A DNA stretch of 41,696 nt from DUNY01 sp964520055 (GCA_964520055.1 CAZFME010000005.1:1-41696); one strand, 5' to 3'; shown: positions 17,599-26,912, counted from the stretch's first letter. Translations and numbers: made by a program. Notes: generated from the sequence alone by a model not told the origin.

Positions 17599-18600
17599 TT
17601 GAGAAAAGTCCTTTTAACTGAACCTATTCATCCTTCTGGGATAAAGATCCTCGAAGAGGCAGGTCTTGAAGTAGTGGTTTCATCCTCTACGGATACAGCA
17701 ACAATAATTGAGAATATGTCTGATGACATATTTGGAATTATCGTCAGGACTAGCTTATTAGAAGGAAAGGTTTTAGAATCTGGGAGAAATCTGAAAATTA
17801 TCAGCCGTACCGGTATTGGATATAACAATGTAGATATCTCAATGGCCGACAGGTTAAATATTATAGTTACAAATGTGCCTGATGCCAACTCTTATTCGGT
17901 TGCAGAGTATGTTATCGCCACAATCCTTGTACTATCAAGAAAGCTAATTGATGGAGACAAGGCTTTACGTGAAGGTAGGCTTACTAGCCCAGGCGCTTCC
18001 CTGCCCGGTTTAGTGAGAGAGTATAACTTGGGTGGGAATGAGTTACCAGGTAAATGCTTAGGCATTGTAGGTTTGGGGAAAATCGGGAGGCTTATTGCCG
18101 AAAAGGCCAACGGTCTTCTAAGAATGGCGGTAATAGCCTACGATCCATACCAAAAAGAAGTTCCAGAGGGAGTAAGGATTGTTAAAAGCGTTGAAGAGGT
18201 TTATCGGACTGCTGATTTCATAACCCTGAATACACCTCTAACTAAAGATACAGAGGGTATGATTAGTGCTACACAGTTAACGATGATGAAGCCAACGGCA
18301 TATCTAATCAATGCTGCACGGGGACAATTAATTATAGATCAAGATTTGGCCGATGCGCTCCACAATGGAGCTATTGCTGGTGCAGCCATAGATGTCTTTC
18401 GGTCAGAACCTCCTAGTCTTGACAATCCTTTGTTTACAGCACCTAATGTCCTCTTGACCCCACATATTGCAGGTAGCACCGCTGAAGCAGTGAAAAGAAT
18501 GGCTATTGGCTCAGCGAGTGCAGTGGTTGATTTATATTCAGGAAAAAAACCTGCTAATATAGTAAATCCTAAGGTTTGGGAGAGGTTAAATAATCATTAA
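17599..18600 (+). CDS. D-isomer-specific 2-hydroxyacid dehydrogenase
   Basis: A 333-residue NAD(P)-dependent dehydrogenase of the SerA/D-lactate dehydrogenase superfamily, interconverting a 2-hydroxyacid and the 2-oxoacid. The Rossmann motif is GLGKIGRLIAEKA near residues 157-169, and the catalytic triad is visible: Arg in NAARG, Glu in FRSEPP and His in LTPHIAGS. It lacks the C-terminal ACT domain of serine-pathway SerA, so a catabolic role is more likely. It starts with TTG behind GGAGG and is tightly linked to the transporter. The Ldh2-type enzyme next door has the opposite usual stereo-preference. (S)-sulfolactate dehydrogenase is one known member of this class found beside an Ldh2-type partner; no sulfolyase is present here. 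Confidence 0.85.
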   Translation: MRKVLLTEPIHPSGIKILEEAGLEVVVSSSTDTATIIENMSDDIFGIIVRTSLLEGKVLESGRNLKIISRTGIGYNNVDISMADRLNIIVTNVPDANSYSVAEYVIATILVLSRKLIDGDKALREGRLTSPGASLPGLVREYNLGGNELPGKCLGIVGLGKIGRLIAEKANGLLRMAVIAYDPYQKEVPEGVRIVKSVEEVYRTADFITLNTPLTKDTEGMISATQLTMMKPTAYLINAARGQLIIDQDLADALHNGAIAGAAIDVFRSEPPSLDNPLFTAPNVLLTPHIAGSTAEAVKRMAIGSASAVVDLYSGKKPANIVNPKVWERLNNH

Positions 18601-18761
18601 TAATTATATTATCGGAAACAAATAAACACTTTTCATAAAACTTAAGGGTTTGCTAACACCCAAATTAAATAAATAACAAAAATTACCCGTATAGGATATT
18701 TGATGAGCTGATATTTTGGGAAAAAATAATAAGAAATCAAAGAAGCAGAAGGAGATCAATT

Positions 18762-19817
18762 ATGACATACTGTGATAAGGCAAATGAAGTGACTGTTAAT
18801 CATGAGGTATTAAAAAATCTTGTGTGTCAATTATTGGAAAAGGTTAATGTACCTAAAGAAGATGCATTGATTGTTGCTAATGCAATGGTACAAGCAAATT
18901 TAAGGGGAGTAGATTCCCATGGTGTTCGTTGGCTTGATATTTACCTGAAGCGAATTATGGCTGGTTCAGTGAAACCAGTTACTAAATTAAAAACAATTCG
19001 CGAAAAGGCCGCTCATCTGTTGTTGGATGCCCAAGGTGGATTGGGGCAGGTAGCTATGAGCAAGGGAATAGAGATGGGGATTGAGAAAGCAAAAAATGCA
19101 GGAATATGTGTGGTTGCAGTGCGTAACTCTAATCATTTTGGGGCTGCCGGCTATTATTCTGAACTTGCAACGAAAGCTAACATGGGTGCCATGGTGATGA
19201 CCAACAGCACTCCATTAATGGCTCCTTGGGGTGGTGCAACACTCTGTATTGGTACTAATCCAGTATCTTTTGGTTTTCCTTCCAAAGATGGACCAGTGAT
19301 ACTGGATATGGCGACAACCGCTATAGCTCGCGGGAAAGTGTTTTTAGCTGCACAAAAAGGGACTCCACTTCCTGATGGGATTGCGCTCAATAAAAACGGC
19401 GAGCCAACCAATGATGCTAAAGAAGCTTTGGAAGGAATTCTGCTACCTGTTGGGGGCCCAAAAGGATACGCTCTTTCATTGGTAATAGATATTATGGCTG
19501 GTATTTTAACAGGCTCTAATCATGGCAAAGGAATTACATCTTTATATGGAGACTTGGAGAATGCCCAAGACATCGGCCATTTCGCATTATTGATAAACAT
19601 TGAAGAATTTTTGGATATAGAAGAATATTTTAATGCAATGCAAAAAAGTCGTAAGGAACTTAAAGCGTCAAAATTGGCAAAAGGTTATACCCAAATCTAC
19701 CTCCCCGGAGAAATTGAATCTAATACGAAGGAGCAAAGATTGAAGAATGGCGTAGTTTTGCCTGCTGATACTTGGGATAATCTTCAAGGATGGGTAAAAA
19801 AATTCAATATCAATTAA
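18762..19817 (+). CDS. Ldh2 family (malate/L-lactate/sulfolactate-type) dehydrogenase
   Basis: A 351-residue NAD(P)H-dependent 2-hydroxyacid oxidoreductase unrelated in fold to classical Rossmann enzymes. Signatures are RGVDSHGVRWLDIYLKRI near residues 47-64, the catalytic His in RNSNHFGAAGYY near 122-133, the cofactor loop with IGTNPVSFGFP, and GGPKGYALSLVIDIMAG. Family members use malate, L-lactate, ureidoglycolate, 2,3-diketo-gulonate or (R)-sulfolactate. Together with the preceding enzyme it could convert one hydroxyacid enantiomer to the other through the 2-oxoacid, or funnel both into it. Spacing from neighbours (161 and 164 bases) leaves room for separate control, but no convincing promoter is seen. 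Confidence 0.88.
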   Translation: MTYCDKANEVTVNHEVLKNLVCQLLEKVNVPKEDALIVANAMVQANLRGVDSHGVRWLDIYLKRIMAGSVKPVTKLKTIREKAAHLLLDAQGGLGQVAMSKGIEMGIEKAKNAGICVVAVRNSNHFGAAGYYSELATKANMGAMVMTNSTPLMAPWGGATLCIGTNPVSFGFPSKDGPVILDMATTAIARGKVFLAAQKGTPLPDGIALNKNGEPTNDAKEALEGILLPVGGPKGYALSLVIDIMAGILTGSNHGKGITSLYGDLENAQDIGHFALLINIEEFLDIEEYFNAMQKSRKELKASKLAKGYTQIYLPGEIESNTKEQRLKNGVVLPADTWDNLQGWVKKFNIN

Positions 19818-19981
19818 AAATAACTGGTACTTATAAAATTATAAAGTAATGATAAAAAGGTAATTAGGAATAAACATCCTTTTAATAATCTTCAAAGGCT
19901 TATTTTTCGTAATAGTTCTTTGCTTTATACGGAAAAGCTCAGGATAAGTCATTTAATTCTTATTAAGGTGTGTGATTATTA

Positions 19982-21424
19982 ATGAAAGAATCGTTAATGG
20001 CTAATATTGATGATTTTTTTCGACCTAGGGGAATAGCAATAGTAGGCGCATCAGGTACACCGGGTCGTCCGACCCACCAGATTTATCAATATGCTAAACA
20101 AATGAGTCAAAGCGATATTGTATACCCTGTCAACCCCACTAGGGATAAAATTGCCGGGAATAAATGTTACCCGAACTTGCTTTCTATTCCATCGCCGGTT
20201 GATTTGATTGTTGTCGCTGTAGGCACACAAAACAGCTTAAGTGTAGCCCGTGAAATAAAAAAAAGACGTGAGGAAAAGGGTGATGCAGGTGCAGTTATTG
20301 TGGTTACAGCCGGATTTAAGGAGATAGGTACCAAGGAAGGGGAGCAACTACAAAACGACTTGATTACCACGATTAAAAAGAGTGGAGCGCGTGTAATAGG
20401 TCCCAACTGTCAGGGAGTTGTTGATACCTATAACAGAGTCAACACTACTTTCAGTGTTCCACCTCACACTCCCAGAGGTGGAGTTACTATAATAAGCCAA
20501 AGTGGAGCTTTTGCCACTTCATTCTTGAGATGGGCTAAAGATCAAAAGCTTATGGGAATCAATAAACTTGTATCCTTAGGTAATATGGCAGATATAGATT
20601 TCAGAGATATTTTAGCCTATGTAGGCGATGATGATCAAACAAAAGTAATTGCTATGTATCTGGAAGGTATAAAGGATGCACGCGGTATGTTTGAAATAGC
20701 AGCTAAAGTTGCACTTAAAAAACCGATTGTTGCTATTAAAGCAGGGAAAACAACTATAGGTAATAATGTTGCGCTGAGCCATACCGCTTCCATTGCCGGA
20801 AACAATAATATTTATGATGGCGCTTTTCGTCAGGCAGGCATTATAAGAGCGGAAAGCGTGGCTGAGTTTTATCATACATCCAGGGTTTTTGACAAGATGC
20901 CGTTGCCTAAGGGTAACAAGATTTGTATTCTTACTGTTGTAGGAGGGCCAAGTACAATTTGTGTAGATGAGCTTGTATCCACAGGCGAAGTTCAATTGGC
21001 CCATTTTAAAGATGAACTAAAACAAGAAGTGGCAAAGCACTTAGTTTCCAGTGCTAATATTGGGAGTCCGGATGGATATATTGATATGACTGCTTCGGTA
21101 ACAGCAAAAACACATGCTGAAGTGATTAAGTTACTAATGAATGATGATGAAATCGACGGAATTATTTTCATGACCACTCCTCCAGGTTTTATCGGGGATG
21201 AAGAATTAGCAGAAGCAATCCTAGAAGGATACAACTCGGTTCCAAAAGAAAAAAAGAAGCCGCTACTTTCAGTGATGTTAGCCGGAAATGCCGTATCTAA
21301 GTGCAGAACAATGCTTGAAGAAGAAGGATTGCCAACATTTGAGTATCCGGATGATGCAGCCAGGGTCATGAAAAATATGGTTAGATATAGCTTATTTAAA
21401 CAGAAATGCAAGGAGGTAGTATAA
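19982..21424 (+). CDS. Acyl-CoA synthetase (ADP-forming), alpha subunit
   Basis: Half of an acetate:CoA ligase (ADP-forming) that turns acyl-CoA, ADP and phosphate into the free acid, CoA and ATP, conserving energy by substrate-level phosphorylation in anaerobes. The 480-residue chain has the CoA-binding Rossmann domain (FRPRGIAIVGASGTPGR near residues 13-29, GARVIGPNCQG near 132-142), and the ligase domain with the phosphorylated-His motif ALSHTASIAGN near residues 263-273. The beta subunit follows with one base between stop and start, so translation is probably coupled. Acyl preference (acetyl, propionyl, aryl) cannot be read from sequence. Confidence 0.9.
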   Translation: MKESLMANIDDFFRPRGIAIVGASGTPGRPTHQIYQYAKQMSQSDIVYPVNPTRDKIAGNKCYPNLLSIPSPVDLIVVAVGTQNSLSVAREIKKRREEKGDAGAVIVVTAGFKEIGTKEGEQLQNDLITTIKKSGARVIGPNCQGVVDTYNRVNTTFSVPPHTPRGGVTIISQSGAFATSFLRWAKDQKLMGINKLVSLGNMADIDFRDILAYVGDDDQTKVIAMYLEGIKDARGMFEIAAKVALKKPIVAIKAGKTTIGNNVALSHTASIAGNNNIYDGAFRQAGIIRAESVAEFYHTSRVFDKMPLPKGNKICILTVVGGPSTICVDELVSTGEVQLAHFKDELKQEVAKHLVSSANIGSPDGYIDMTASVTAKTHAEVIKLLMNDDEIDGIIFMTTPPGFIGDEELAEAILEGYNSVPKEKKKPLLSVMLAGNAVSKCRTMLEEEGLPTFEYPDDAARVMKNMVRYSLFKQKCKEVV

Positions 21425-21425
21425 T

Positions 21426-22121
21426 ATGAACTACCAAGATATACTCAAAAAGTGTATTTCTGATGGGGAACCAGTTATTCCGGAAATCGAAGCTCAGGAG
21501 ATATGTAGGGCTTATAAAATATCCTGTCCTGTTACTGAACTTGTAACTGATAAAGAGCAATGTCTTTTAGCTGCCCAAAATATAGGATATCCTGTAGTGA
21601 TAAAAATATTATCTAGACAAATTATTCATAAATCCGATGTAGGTGGTGTTATTACCGGGATTCAAAATTCTGAACAGCTTGATGAAGCCTATGAGCAACT
21701 TATGGATAATGTTAAAAAACATTGCCCTATAGCTGAAATAAAGGGCGTAATTGTCCAAAAACAGATGTCTAAGGGAGTAGAAGTTGTGGTCGGCGGCTTA
21801 CAGAATGAGCAGTTCGGTCCTGTAGTGATGTTTGGTATGGGAGGTATTTATGTAGAAGTTTTTAAAGATGTATCCTTCCGTCTGGCCCCACTTGACAAGG
21901 AAGAAGCCTTAAGGCAGGTGAAAGAAACTAATGTATATAAATTATTGCAAGGAGTAAGGGGTGAAAAACCTTGTGATATAGATGCATTATGTGATGTTAT
22001 CGTTAACACTGGGCGGTTAATATCCTCTCACCCTGAAATAAAAGAGTTAGATTTTAATCCTGTATTTTGTTACCCTGATGGATGTACTGTCGTTGATGCC
22101 CGCTTTATTCTAAAACCATAG
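21426..22121 (+). CDS. Acyl-CoA synthetase (ADP-forming), beta subunit
   Basis: The 231-residue ATP-grasp partner of the preceding gene, supplying the nucleotide-binding domains. Motifs include YPVVIKILSRQIIHKSDVGGV (lysine-rich nucleotide loop), KGVEVVVGG, PVVMFGMGGIYVEVFKDVSFRLAPL, and the closing ELDFNPVF. This size is normal for separately encoded beta subunits, as in archaeal and clostridial two-subunit enzymes. It begins one base after the alpha stop, behind AAGGAGG. After it comes a 92-base gap before the oxidoreductase genes. Confidence 0.9.
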   Translation: MNYQDILKKCISDGEPVIPEIEAQEICRAYKISCPVTELVTDKEQCLLAAQNIGYPVVIKILSRQIIHKSDVGGVITGIQNSEQLDEAYEQLMDNVKKHCPIAEIKGVIVQKQMSKGVEVVVGGLQNEQFGPVVMFGMGGIYVEVFKDVSFRLAPLDKEEALRQVKETNVYKLLQGVRGEKPCDIDALCDVIVNTGRLISSHPEIKELDFNPVFCYPDGCTVVDARFILKP

Positions 22122-22213
22122 TATTTCACAATTAATGGATAATATGTAAAAAAATATTAACAGAGTAAAAAAGTATCTCATTATCAGTTTTAATAAAAAG
22201 GGAGGTTAACCGT

Positions 22214-23095
22214 ATGGGTGAATTGAGAATACATGGCCGAGGTGGTCAAGGTACTGTAATAGCTGCGGAAATGTTAGCCAACGCTTTTGTTTTTGGTGGT
22301 AAATATTCATCTGTTTTTCCATCTTTTGGTGTGGAACGGCGTGGGTCAGAGGTTATGGCTTTCGCACGCTTTGGAGATGAACCGATTCGTGAACGTACCC
22401 GTGTTTATCGACCGGATATTATATTGATGATTGATCAATCTTTAGCAGAAAATAAAAATAGCTATAAAGGTTTTAAATATGGAGGCACTATAATTGCCAA
22501 TACTAAAAATGAACAGAACATTATGAATCTAAATCTGAAACAGCAAATTTTGGCAACTATCGATGGGGTGAGCATTGCCCTTGAAGAAATAGGTCTTGCT
22601 ATTACGAATACGTGTATGCTGGGTGCTTTTGCAAAAGCAACTCAACTTGTACAATTAGATGATCTCAAGAAAGCTTTGTCGATGTATTTTAGTGGGAATG
22701 TTTTAACCAAAAACATTAGAAGTCTTGAAAGAGGTTTCAATGAAGTCAAAATAACACATTTTGAGAAGGAAGAAATAATAAAGGAAGAGACAACCAGCCA
22801 AGTCAGCACTACAATCAATTACCCCAATAATACAACATTTGAATCTGCTTGGTCAGATGTTGATGAAAAGCTTGTCACTGTCCACTCGGGAGAATGGCGA
22901 TACAGGAGGCCGGAACTGGATAAGCATGCATGTAGATTGTGCGGGTGGTGTAGCATATATTGCCCTGTTGGATGTATGAAGCTTGGCGAGGATGGGTATT
23001 ATCATCCGGACTTGGATTTTTGCAAGGGATGTGGTGTATGTGTCAATGAGTGTCCTGCACATGCGATAAAGATGAAAGCAGAGGAGGTTATTTAA
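22214..23095 (+). CDS. 2-Oxoacid oxidoreductase, fused gamma and delta (ferredoxin) subunits (PadE-PadF-like)
   Basis: A 293-residue fusion. Residues 1-185 are the gamma subunit of a CoA-acylating 2-oxoacid oxidoreductase (MGELRIHGRGGQGTVIAAEML opening; FGVERRGSEVMAFARF). Residues about 185-235 are a linker, and 240-293 are a two-cluster ferredoxin (CRLCGWCSIYCP at 240-251 and CKGCGVCVNECP at 270-281). The complex oxidatively decarboxylates a 2-oxoacid to acyl-CoA. Gene order with the next three genes equals padE-F-G-H-I of Azoarcus phenylglyoxylate:NAD oxidoreductase. There, gamma and delta are separate small subunits; here they are joined. Substrate could be an arylglyoxylate, pyruvate or another 2-oxoacid. 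Confidence 0.87.
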   Translation: MGELRIHGRGGQGTVIAAEMLANAFVFGGKYSSVFPSFGVERRGSEVMAFARFGDEPIRERTRVYRPDIILMIDQSLAENKNSYKGFKYGGTIIANTKNEQNIMNLNLKQQILATIDGVSIALEEIGLAITNTCMLGAFAKATQLVQLDDLKKALSMYFSGNVLTKNIRSLERGFNEVKITHFEKEEIIKEETTSQVSTTINYPNNTTFESAWSDVDEKLVTVHSGEWRYRRPELDKHACRLCGWCSIYCPVGCMKLGEDGYYHPDLDFCKGCGVCVNECPAHAIKMKAEEVI

Positions 23096-24271
23096 TTGAT
23101 AAAGGTACTTACCGGTAATAAGGCTGCTGCTAATGGAGTACGTCTGTCACGGCCAGACGTAATAGCAATGTATCCAATCACTCCCCAAACGCCTCTAGCT
23201 GAGGAATTAGCTCATTTTTACGCCGAAGGGCGACTTGACTGTGAGATGGTGGAAGTTGAAAGCGAGCACACGTCAATGAGCGTAATTACTGGTGCTTGTG
23301 TTGCAGGAGGCCGTGTATTTACTGCCACTTCTTCCTGGGGTCTAGCTTATATGAACGAGGCACTTATGTATTGTGCAGGTATGCGTGTGCCAGCCGTTAT
23401 GGTTGATGTTACTCGTGAAACTCCTTCCATGCGCGGAGTAGGTGGCGGTCGCCAGGATATTATGAGCATAAGAGACAGTGGTTGGATTCAGATTGAACCT
23501 GAAACCTGTCAGGAAATCCTAGACTCGGTTATAATGGCATATCGCCTAGCTGAAGATCCGGAAATACTTTTACCTGTAGTAGTAGCATATGATGGCTTTT
23601 ATCTTTCCCACTTATCTGAACCAGTTGATATACCTAAACAAGAAGATGTGGATAGATTTCTTGCACGGGTCAATAACAGTAAGCGGCTTAATTTAGCTAC
23701 CAACAAAAAACTACACTTTGGTATAAGTATTAATGGAGAAGACTTTGCCGAGTATCGCTATAAAACAAGCCAAGCATTAGAACGTGTAAAAACAAAAATA
23801 GAAGAAGTAGAAAAAGAATTTCAAACTATTTTTGGTCGGCAATATGGAGGTATGGTTGATACCTACAGAGCTAATGATGCTGAAATACTGATACTTACTG
23901 CGGGTAGCTGTGCAGGAACTGCAAGAGTTGTTATCGACCAAGCCCGTGAAAAAGGAATTAAGGCCGGATTAGCAAGGATAAGGATGTTCCGACCTTACCC
24001 GCGAGAAAAAATATGTGAGGTTTTAGATGGGAAGAGGGCTGTTGCGGTTATTGACCGCAGTATATGTTTGGGATGGAATTGTGGTCATTTATTTATGGAG
24101 GCCAAAGCTGTTTTATCTGATATGCACAAGCCTCCCAAAATGATTGATTTTATTGATGGTCTTGCTAGCACAGATATTACATCGGATCACATTAAAAAAG
24201 CTTTAGCCGTTACTGTCGCTGCTTTAGAAGGGAAAGAAACAGCGGAAGTCAACTGGCTTATCTGGGATTAA
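23096..24271 (+). CDS. 2-Oxoacid oxidoreductase, alpha subunit (PadG-like)
   Basis: The 391-residue alpha subunit, contributing the pyrimidine-binding domain of the thiamine diphosphate site and the transketolase C-terminal domain. Visible signatures are YPITPQTPLAEELAHF near residues 22-37, the catalytic-site EVESEHTSMSVITGACVAGG, TSSWGLAYMNEAL, and AVIDRSICLGWNCGHL near residue 320. It starts with TTG immediately after the gamma-delta stop, so translation is probably coupled. Its predicted mass of about 43 kDa agrees with the reported alpha chain of phenylglyoxylate oxidoreductase as I recall it. Confidence 0.88.
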   Translation: MIKVLTGNKAAANGVRLSRPDVIAMYPITPQTPLAEELAHFYAEGRLDCEMVEVESEHTSMSVITGACVAGGRVFTATSSWGLAYMNEALMYCAGMRVPAVMVDVTRETPSMRGVGGGRQDIMSIRDSGWIQIEPETCQEILDSVIMAYRLAEDPEILLPVVVAYDGFYLSHLSEPVDIPKQEDVDRFLARVNNSKRLNLATNKKLHFGISINGEDFAEYRYKTSQALERVKTKIEEVEKEFQTIFGRQYGGMVDTYRANDAEILILTAGSCAGTARVVIDQAREKGIKAGLARIRMFRPYPREKICEVLDGKRAVAVIDRSICLGWNCGHLFMEAKAVLSDMHKPPKMIDFIDGLASTDITSDHIKKALAVTVAALEGKETAEVNWLIWD

Positions 24272-24284
24272 TAAGGAGGACGCC

Positions 24285-25544
24285 ATGGATAAATGTAAGC
24301 ATTTAATTATAGGTGCTGGTCCAGCTGCCTTAGCTGCTGCCCAAGCAATCCGTAATATTAGCAAAACAGCCGAGATTACTCTTATAAACAGGGAAGAACT
24401 CCCCCCTTATTCACCGACAGTGTTACCGTATTTATTTAGCGGAGAACTTACTGAAAGTGGTTTATTTAAAAAAGGGAACGAATTTATAAAGAATATGAAG
24501 ATAAATCTTGTACGTGGTAAAGAGGTAGTAGAAGTTTTACCTGAAACAAATGAGATTGAATATAAAAGTGGAGAACGTGAAACATACGATAAGCTTCTTA
24601 TTGCAACTGGGGCCAGTCCAAAGGTTCCGCCAGTTAAGAATCTTGAATCTGACCAGTACTACACTTTTAGAACCTACAGTGATTTTCAAAGGTTTAGCCG
24701 CACCCTTAATACAAAGCAAGAAATCGCCATTTACGGTGCTGGTTTGGTTGCCGTTGAATTAGCGGAAAAACTTTGTCTTGCTGGTCATTCAGTAACTATT
24801 ATCGTTCGGAGTTCACTTTTACGTAAATATTTTAGTTCAAACAGTGTTAAGACTGTTGAACAACTACTTGCAAAAAATGGTGCAAAAGTAATAACAAAAA
24901 ATACGATTGTATCTGCTAAAAAAACAAATGACAAACTGGAATTACTACTGAGTGATGGTGAAAAATTGACGGTTAACCGTCTTATTATAGCGACCGGCGT
25001 TAACCCAAATAAAATCGGAAGCAACCTCATTCCGTCTGAAAATGGGTTGAAGGTAGGAATAAACATGGAAACAAACCTGCCTAATATATATGCCGCTGGA
25101 GACGTGGCTGCTGCACCTTCATTTTTTGATAAAAAGAATGCCCCCTGCCCAATTTTACCTGAGGCTGTTTTACAGGGGAGAATAGCTGGAGCCAACATGG
25201 CTGGAGAAGAACTGGAATATAAAGGTTGGATTCCATGCAATTATCTTCGTTGTTTTGAAGCAGACTTGTTTAGTATCGGAATCAACGGGATAGAATCCGG
25301 GTCAGAGTATAATTTGATTGAAAAAGAAGAGCAGGGGAAACTTATAAGACTATTTTTTAAAAATGATTATTTAGTGGGAGCTGAAGGACTTAACCAAAAA
25401 TACATTCATCCCGGAGTTTTTCTGTATTTAGTCAGGGAACAGGTTCCAGCTTGGAAATACAAAGAACTTTTGCTCTCTAAGCCGAGGGAGACGGCCTGTT
25501 GGCTGATGATGCAGCACCGCAAAATCAAGGAATTTGAATGCTAA
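24285..25544 (+). CDS. FAD/NAD-binding oxidoreductase subunit (PadH-like)
   Basis: A 419-residue flavoprotein of the pyridine-nucleotide-disulfide oxidoreductase superfamily without a redox-active Cys pair. The FAD motif GAGPAALAAAQAI lies at residues 9-21, the NAD motif YGAGLVAVELAEKL near 148-161, and the second FAD element NIYAAGDVA near 266-274. It sits between the alpha and beta genes of the 2-oxoacid oxidoreductase, where PadH sits in the phenylglyoxylate enzyme, so it most likely passes electrons from the complex's FeS clusters to NAD rather than leaving them on free ferredoxin. It starts at ATG after AGGAGG and overlaps the region upstream of the beta gene. Confidence 0.86.
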   Translation: MDKCKHLIIGAGPAALAAAQAIRNISKTAEITLINREELPPYSPTVLPYLFSGELTESGLFKKGNEFIKNMKINLVRGKEVVEVLPETNEIEYKSGERETYDKLLIATGASPKVPPVKNLESDQYYTFRTYSDFQRFSRTLNTKQEIAIYGAGLVAVELAEKLCLAGHSVTIIVRSSLLRKYFSSNSVKTVEQLLAKNGAKVITKNTIVSAKKTNDKLELLLSDGEKLTVNRLIIATGVNPNKIGSNLIPSENGLKVGINMETNLPNIYAAGDVAAAPSFFDKKNAPCPILPEAVLQGRIAGANMAGEELEYKGWIPCNYLRCFEADLFSIGINGIESGSEYNLIEKEEQGKLIRLFFKNDYLVGAEGLNQKYIHPGVFLYLVREQVPAWKYKELLLSKPRETACWLMMQHRKIKEFEC

Positions 25545-25558
25545 AGGAGGAAAGTGGA

Positions 25559-26836
25559 ATGTCAAACGGTACCCTCGTTGTTAGTGAAAATAATTGCCCG
25601 GAATCATGCGATCTTTGTATTGTAGCCTGTAGTAAGCGAAAGGGACAATACATTGAACCTGTTATAGAAAAAATTGATCTTCCAGAAGTAAATTTTAGCT
25701 CAATACTAACCTGTAACCAGTGTAGCCAACCTGAATGCCTCAGTGTCTGTCCTACCGGTGCTATAAGTAAATCTGCTTCAGGGACGATTGTTTTAGATTC
25801 TGACCGTTGTGTTGGCTGTAATATCTGTAACCTTGTATGTCCCTTCGGTGGAATATATCCGAAACAAGGCGAACACAAGTCGCAAAAATGTGATCTCTGT
25901 GGTGACAATCCCGAATGTAGTAAGGCATGTCCTTATAATATTCTTACCTATAAGAAAGCTGAAGTTGTGATGAAACATATGGATGAGGATTTGTTATCCC
26001 CGGGTATCCCCTATTGTGCAGGATGTGGAATGGAACTGTTAGACAGATTGACATTACGAATACTTGGTAATAACATAGTTCTTTTTGGGGCTCCAAGTTG
26101 TAATGTGTTAAGTTCGAAGGTTAAGGCTCCTTACTATGGTACATTAATGACGAATGTGGCTTCTAGTGCTACAGGTGTATCAAGATACTTCAAGCATATT
26201 AATAAAGATACTATTTGTGTCGCTATTGTTGGAGATGGTGCTACTGCTGATATTGGCTTTGGAGCGCTATCTGCTGCTGCTGAAAGAGGCGAAAGGATAC
26301 TATATATCTGTTACGATAATGAGGCTTATATGAATACGGGAATTCAGAGGAGCAGTACGACCCCATTTGGAAGTTGGACCAATACTACCCAGGTAGGATC
26401 GATAGGAAGAGGTAGACAGGGAGATCCTAAAGATGTTCCTCTTCTTGTGGCTCTACATGATATCAAGTACGCTGCAACTGCCAATCTTGCTTATCCGGAA
26501 GATTTCATGCAAAAACTACTTAAAGCAAAGGAAGCTATCAAAGAGGGCATGGCTTATATTCATGTGCTAGCCCCTTGCCCCACCGGTTGGAAGTTCAAGA
26601 CTGAATATACTGTAGAGGTGTCAAAAGCAGCCGTTGAGACTAATTATTTTCCCTTATGGGAAGCAGAAGAAGGGGTCATTAAGTTCACTTATGAAGTGCA
26701 AAATCCTCAGCCAATACAAGAGTATATCAAGTATATGGGGCGTTTTGCGCACCTTACGGAGGATGAAATCAGACAACTTCAGGAAAAAGTCGATAAATCA
26801 TATGAGAAAATCAAGCGAATAGCATCATGTAATTAA
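25559..26836 (+). CDS. 2-Oxoacid oxidoreductase, beta subunit with N-terminal ferredoxin domain (PadI-like)
   Basis: A 425-residue fusion. Residues 1-140 form a HycB/CooF-like ferredoxin domain with four cysteine groups (CPESCDLCIVAC, CNQCSQPECLSVCP, CVGCNICNLVCP, and CDLCGDNPECSKACP). Residues about 145-425 are the thiamine-diphosphate-binding beta subunit (PYCAGCGMELL, then GDGATADIGFGALSAAAERG and CYDNEAYMNTG). The extra ferredoxin domain explains the larger beta chain in phenylglyoxylate oxidoreductase compared with pyruvate:ferredoxin enzymes. The ATG at 25559 is chosen because AAAGGAGG lies nine bases upstream; an in-frame ATG 21 bases earlier lacks a site. Confidence 0.88.
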   Translation: MSNGTLVVSENNCPESCDLCIVACSKRKGQYIEPVIEKIDLPEVNFSSILTCNQCSQPECLSVCPTGAISKSASGTIVLDSDRCVGCNICNLVCPFGGIYPKQGEHKSQKCDLCGDNPECSKACPYNILTYKKAEVVMKHMDEDLLSPGIPYCAGCGMELLDRLTLRILGNNIVLFGAPSCNVLSSKVKAPYYGTLMTNVASSATGVSRYFKHINKDTICVAIVGDGATADIGFGALSAAAERGERILYICYDNEAYMNTGIQRSSTTPFGSWTNTTQVGSIGRGRQGDPKDVPLLVALHDIKYAATANLAYPEDFMQKLLKAKEAIKEGMAYIHVLAPCPTGWKFKTEYTVEVSKAAVETNYFPLWEAEEGVIKFTYEVQNPQPIQEYIKYMGRFAHLTEDEIRQLQEKVDKSYEKIKRIASCN

Positions 26837-26912
26837 TGCAAGTTTAAACCTTAAGCTTAAAACAGGAAACGATATGAGGGTTATATTGGCAATCATAAAT
26901 GGAGGTGTAAGG

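Noticed and set aside
17599..19817. A complete sulfolactate degradation cluster
   Set aside because: The dehydrogenase pair fits, but there is no sulfolyase (suyAB), sulfite exporter or sulfopyruvate decarboxylase in the window.
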